From Waddliaceae bacterium (lineage in GTDB: Bacteria > Chlamydiota > Chlamydiia > Chlamydiales > SLFE01), in the NCBI GenBank assembly GCA_007124415.1, contig SLFE01000226.1, positions 1 to 5,075 of the forward strand: 5,075 nt of DNA, in the 5' to 3' direction. The translations under genes and the position numbers were made by a program. Below the pieces are notes generated by a model. It did not search any database, was not told the DNA's origin, and saw only the letters and a program-made list of their open reading frames with translations. Shown piece by piece: positions 3,940-5,075 of this stretch (within the stretch, counting starts at the first letter, position 1; the number at the start of each line of letters is the position of its first letter).

Positions 3940-5075
3940 TATTGATAAACTCCCTTTTTTTGGATAAATTTAAATCGCGGATTTGGTAGCCGCCTTTAAC
4001 ACCGTTTTTGGAGAGGACGACTTGCCAGAGTTGAATGTAGCGAGCGCGGAAAGTACCTGCGCAAAAAAGGAGGTAGAAGTTCCACATCCGCTTGAACTTT
4101 TCGGAGTGGAATTCTTTAATTATGGGCCAGTTTTGATTGAAATTCTTATGCCAGGCCATAAGCGTTTTATCGTAGTTCGTACTCAAGTTGTGCCAGTCTT
4201 CCATGACAAAAAGGCCTTCGATCGACTCGCCGATCTGCTTGATGGATGGGATCATCCCGTGCGGAAAGATGTATTTTTCAATCCAGGGATTGCCCATCAC
4301 CCTTGATTGGTTGCCGCCTATTGTGTGAAGTAAAAACAGCCCGTCGTCGGTCAGGGTTCGGTTGCAGACTTTCATGAATGTTCGGTAATTTTTATAGCCA
4401 ACGTGTTCGAACATCCCGATAGAGACTATGCGGTCGAATGACTCCCGAATGTCGCGGTAGTCTTGCAGGCGGATCTCAATGGGAAGGCCTCGGCACCTCT
4501 CTTGCGCAAGTTTCTGCTGCTCTTTTGAGATGGTGACTCCGACAACCCGGGCGCCGTGGTATTTAGCCGCGTGCCTGGCCATTGCTCCCCAGCCGCATCC
4601 GATGTCGAGAAGCTTCATGCCCGGCTTTAGTTGCAGCTTTTGACAGATCATCTCAAGTTTATGTTCCTGGGCCTCGTCGAGATCTTTGGCGAACTTCCAA
4701 TAGCCGCAGCTGTAGCTCAAGTTTTTATCGAGCATAAGCTCATAGAGATTGTTGCCGAGATCATAATGCTCCTGGGCGACTTTTTTGGCTTTTTGTTTTG
4801 TCTGGAGATTGAAGAGAAGGCAGCAAATAGTCGATAATAATACGCGGGGATTTTGTTTGAGCCTGATGTGGATTTCGGCTCCGATGATTTTTTCGGCTAG
4901 TATATCCAGCCGTTCGGCATCCCACCAGCCGTCCATATAGGACTCTCCAAACCCTAAATCCTTTTCCCTCAGAAGTCGATCGTAAAGCCGCTCGTCGCGG
5001 ACTTTGATATCATAAGGGCGGGAACCGTCCAATTCGATTCCGGCCCACCCTAAGACTTTGGAAACCACTTGTTTA
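3932..5075 (-). CDS. cfa: Cyclopropane-fatty-acyl-phospholipid synthase, 5' end probably beyond the window
   Basis: SAM-dependent enzyme that adds a methylene across the double bond of unsaturated acyl chains in membrane phospholipids. Numbered from the GTG at 5068, the N-terminal domain has GFGESYMDGWWD (39-50) and FNLQTK (86-91). Next come EHYDLGN (100-106), YSCGYW (119-124), SAM motif I LLDIGCGWG (153-161), GVTISKEQQ (177-185), QDYRD (202-206) and GMFEHVG (218-224). Compared with E. coli Cfa, C121, E221, H248 and Y299 match active-site/bicarbonate residues C139, E239, H266 and Y317, all with a constant offset of 18. That offset and an open frame to 5075 suggest the real start lies about 15-20 residues upstream, outside the window. 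GTG 5068 is the only start visible and has no ribosome site. The C-terminus is roughly a dozen residues longer than in E. coli, ending in KKREFINNG. It is the first visible gene of the cfa-PEBP-phosphoribosyltransferase set. Confidence 0.95.
   Translation of the reverse strand, partial: KQVVSKVLGWAGIELDGSRPYDIKVRDERLYDRLLREKDLGFGESYMDGWWDAERLDILAEKIIGAEIHIRLKQNPRVLLSTICCLLFNLQTKQKAKKVAQEHYDLGNNLYELMLDKNLSYSCGYWKFAKDLDEAQEHKLEMICQKLQLKPGMKLLDIGCGWGAMARHAAKYHGARVVGVTISKEQQKLAQERCRGLPIEIRLQDYRDIRESFDRIVSIGMFEHVGYKNYRTFMKVCNRTLTDDGLFLLHTIGGNQSRVMGNPWIEKYIFPHGMIPSIKQIGESIEGLFVMEDWHNLSTNYDKTLMAWHKNFNQNWPIIKEFHSEKFKRMWNFYLLFCAGTFRARYIQLWQVVLSKNGVKGGYQIRDLNLSKKREFINNG
3950..3954 (-). promoter_or_regulatory. 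Shine-Dalgarno site GGGAG for the PEBP gene
   Basis: GGGAG on the - strand (within AAAAAAGGGAG) ends 10 bases before ATG 3939 and is embedded in the last codons of cfa. This fits re-initiation by ribosomes finishing cfa, as the two reading frames overlap by 8 bases. Confidence 0.6.

Overview
The window is a compact, bacterial, almost fully coding chromosomal segment. Seven protein genes fill positions 161-5075 with only 40 bases of non-coding DNA between them. Overlapping ATGA stop/start junctions, recognisable Shine-Dalgarno sites before several genes and the gene families (QueD, FolE, cyclopropane fatty acid synthase) point to a Gram-negative-like bacterium of moderate GC. I cannot name the lineage from sequence alone; an environmental chlamydia-like or proteobacterial host would fit, but this is a guess.

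Layout. Positions 1-121 look like the right end of an IS200/IS605-family (TnpB-type) insertion element that enters from the left. It shows a conserved-looking 3' tail, a subterminal hairpin and a terminal GATGTCAA. A good sigma70-like promoter follows at once (TTGACT, 17 bases, TAAAAT) and places transcription start at or next to the queD ATG. On the + strand then come queD (161-595), folE (592-1209), an alpha/beta hydrolase of the dienelactone hydrolase type (1250-1903) and a CapA-like metallophosphatase-fold protein (1900-2874). On the - strand, reading leftwards from the right edge, come cyclopropane-fatty-acid synthase (cfa, 5' end probably outside the window), a YbhB/PEBP-family protein (3493-3939) and a phosphoribosyltransferase of the COG1926 type (2852-3490). 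The two blocks converge and their last genes overlap tail-to-tail by 23 bases.

How the genes fit together. FolE and QueD are consecutive enzymes: GTP to dihydroneopterin triphosphate to 6-carboxytetrahydropterin, the entry to queuosine/7-deazapurine synthesis. Their order and 4-base overlap fit coupled translation. The hydrolase and the phosphoribosyltransferase belong to families that occur fused in one polypeptide in some bacteria, e.g. mycobacterial Rv0571c. Here they are separate genes on opposite strands, with CapA between them. Cfa modifies membrane phospholipids. With the PEBP protein and phosphoribosyltransferase it forms a tightly packed set often associated with stress or stationary phase; a shared role is inference.

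The most notable signal is at the left edge. It is a probable TnpB element end whose predicted guide RNA, read from the flank, would carry the -35 region of the queD-folE promoter.
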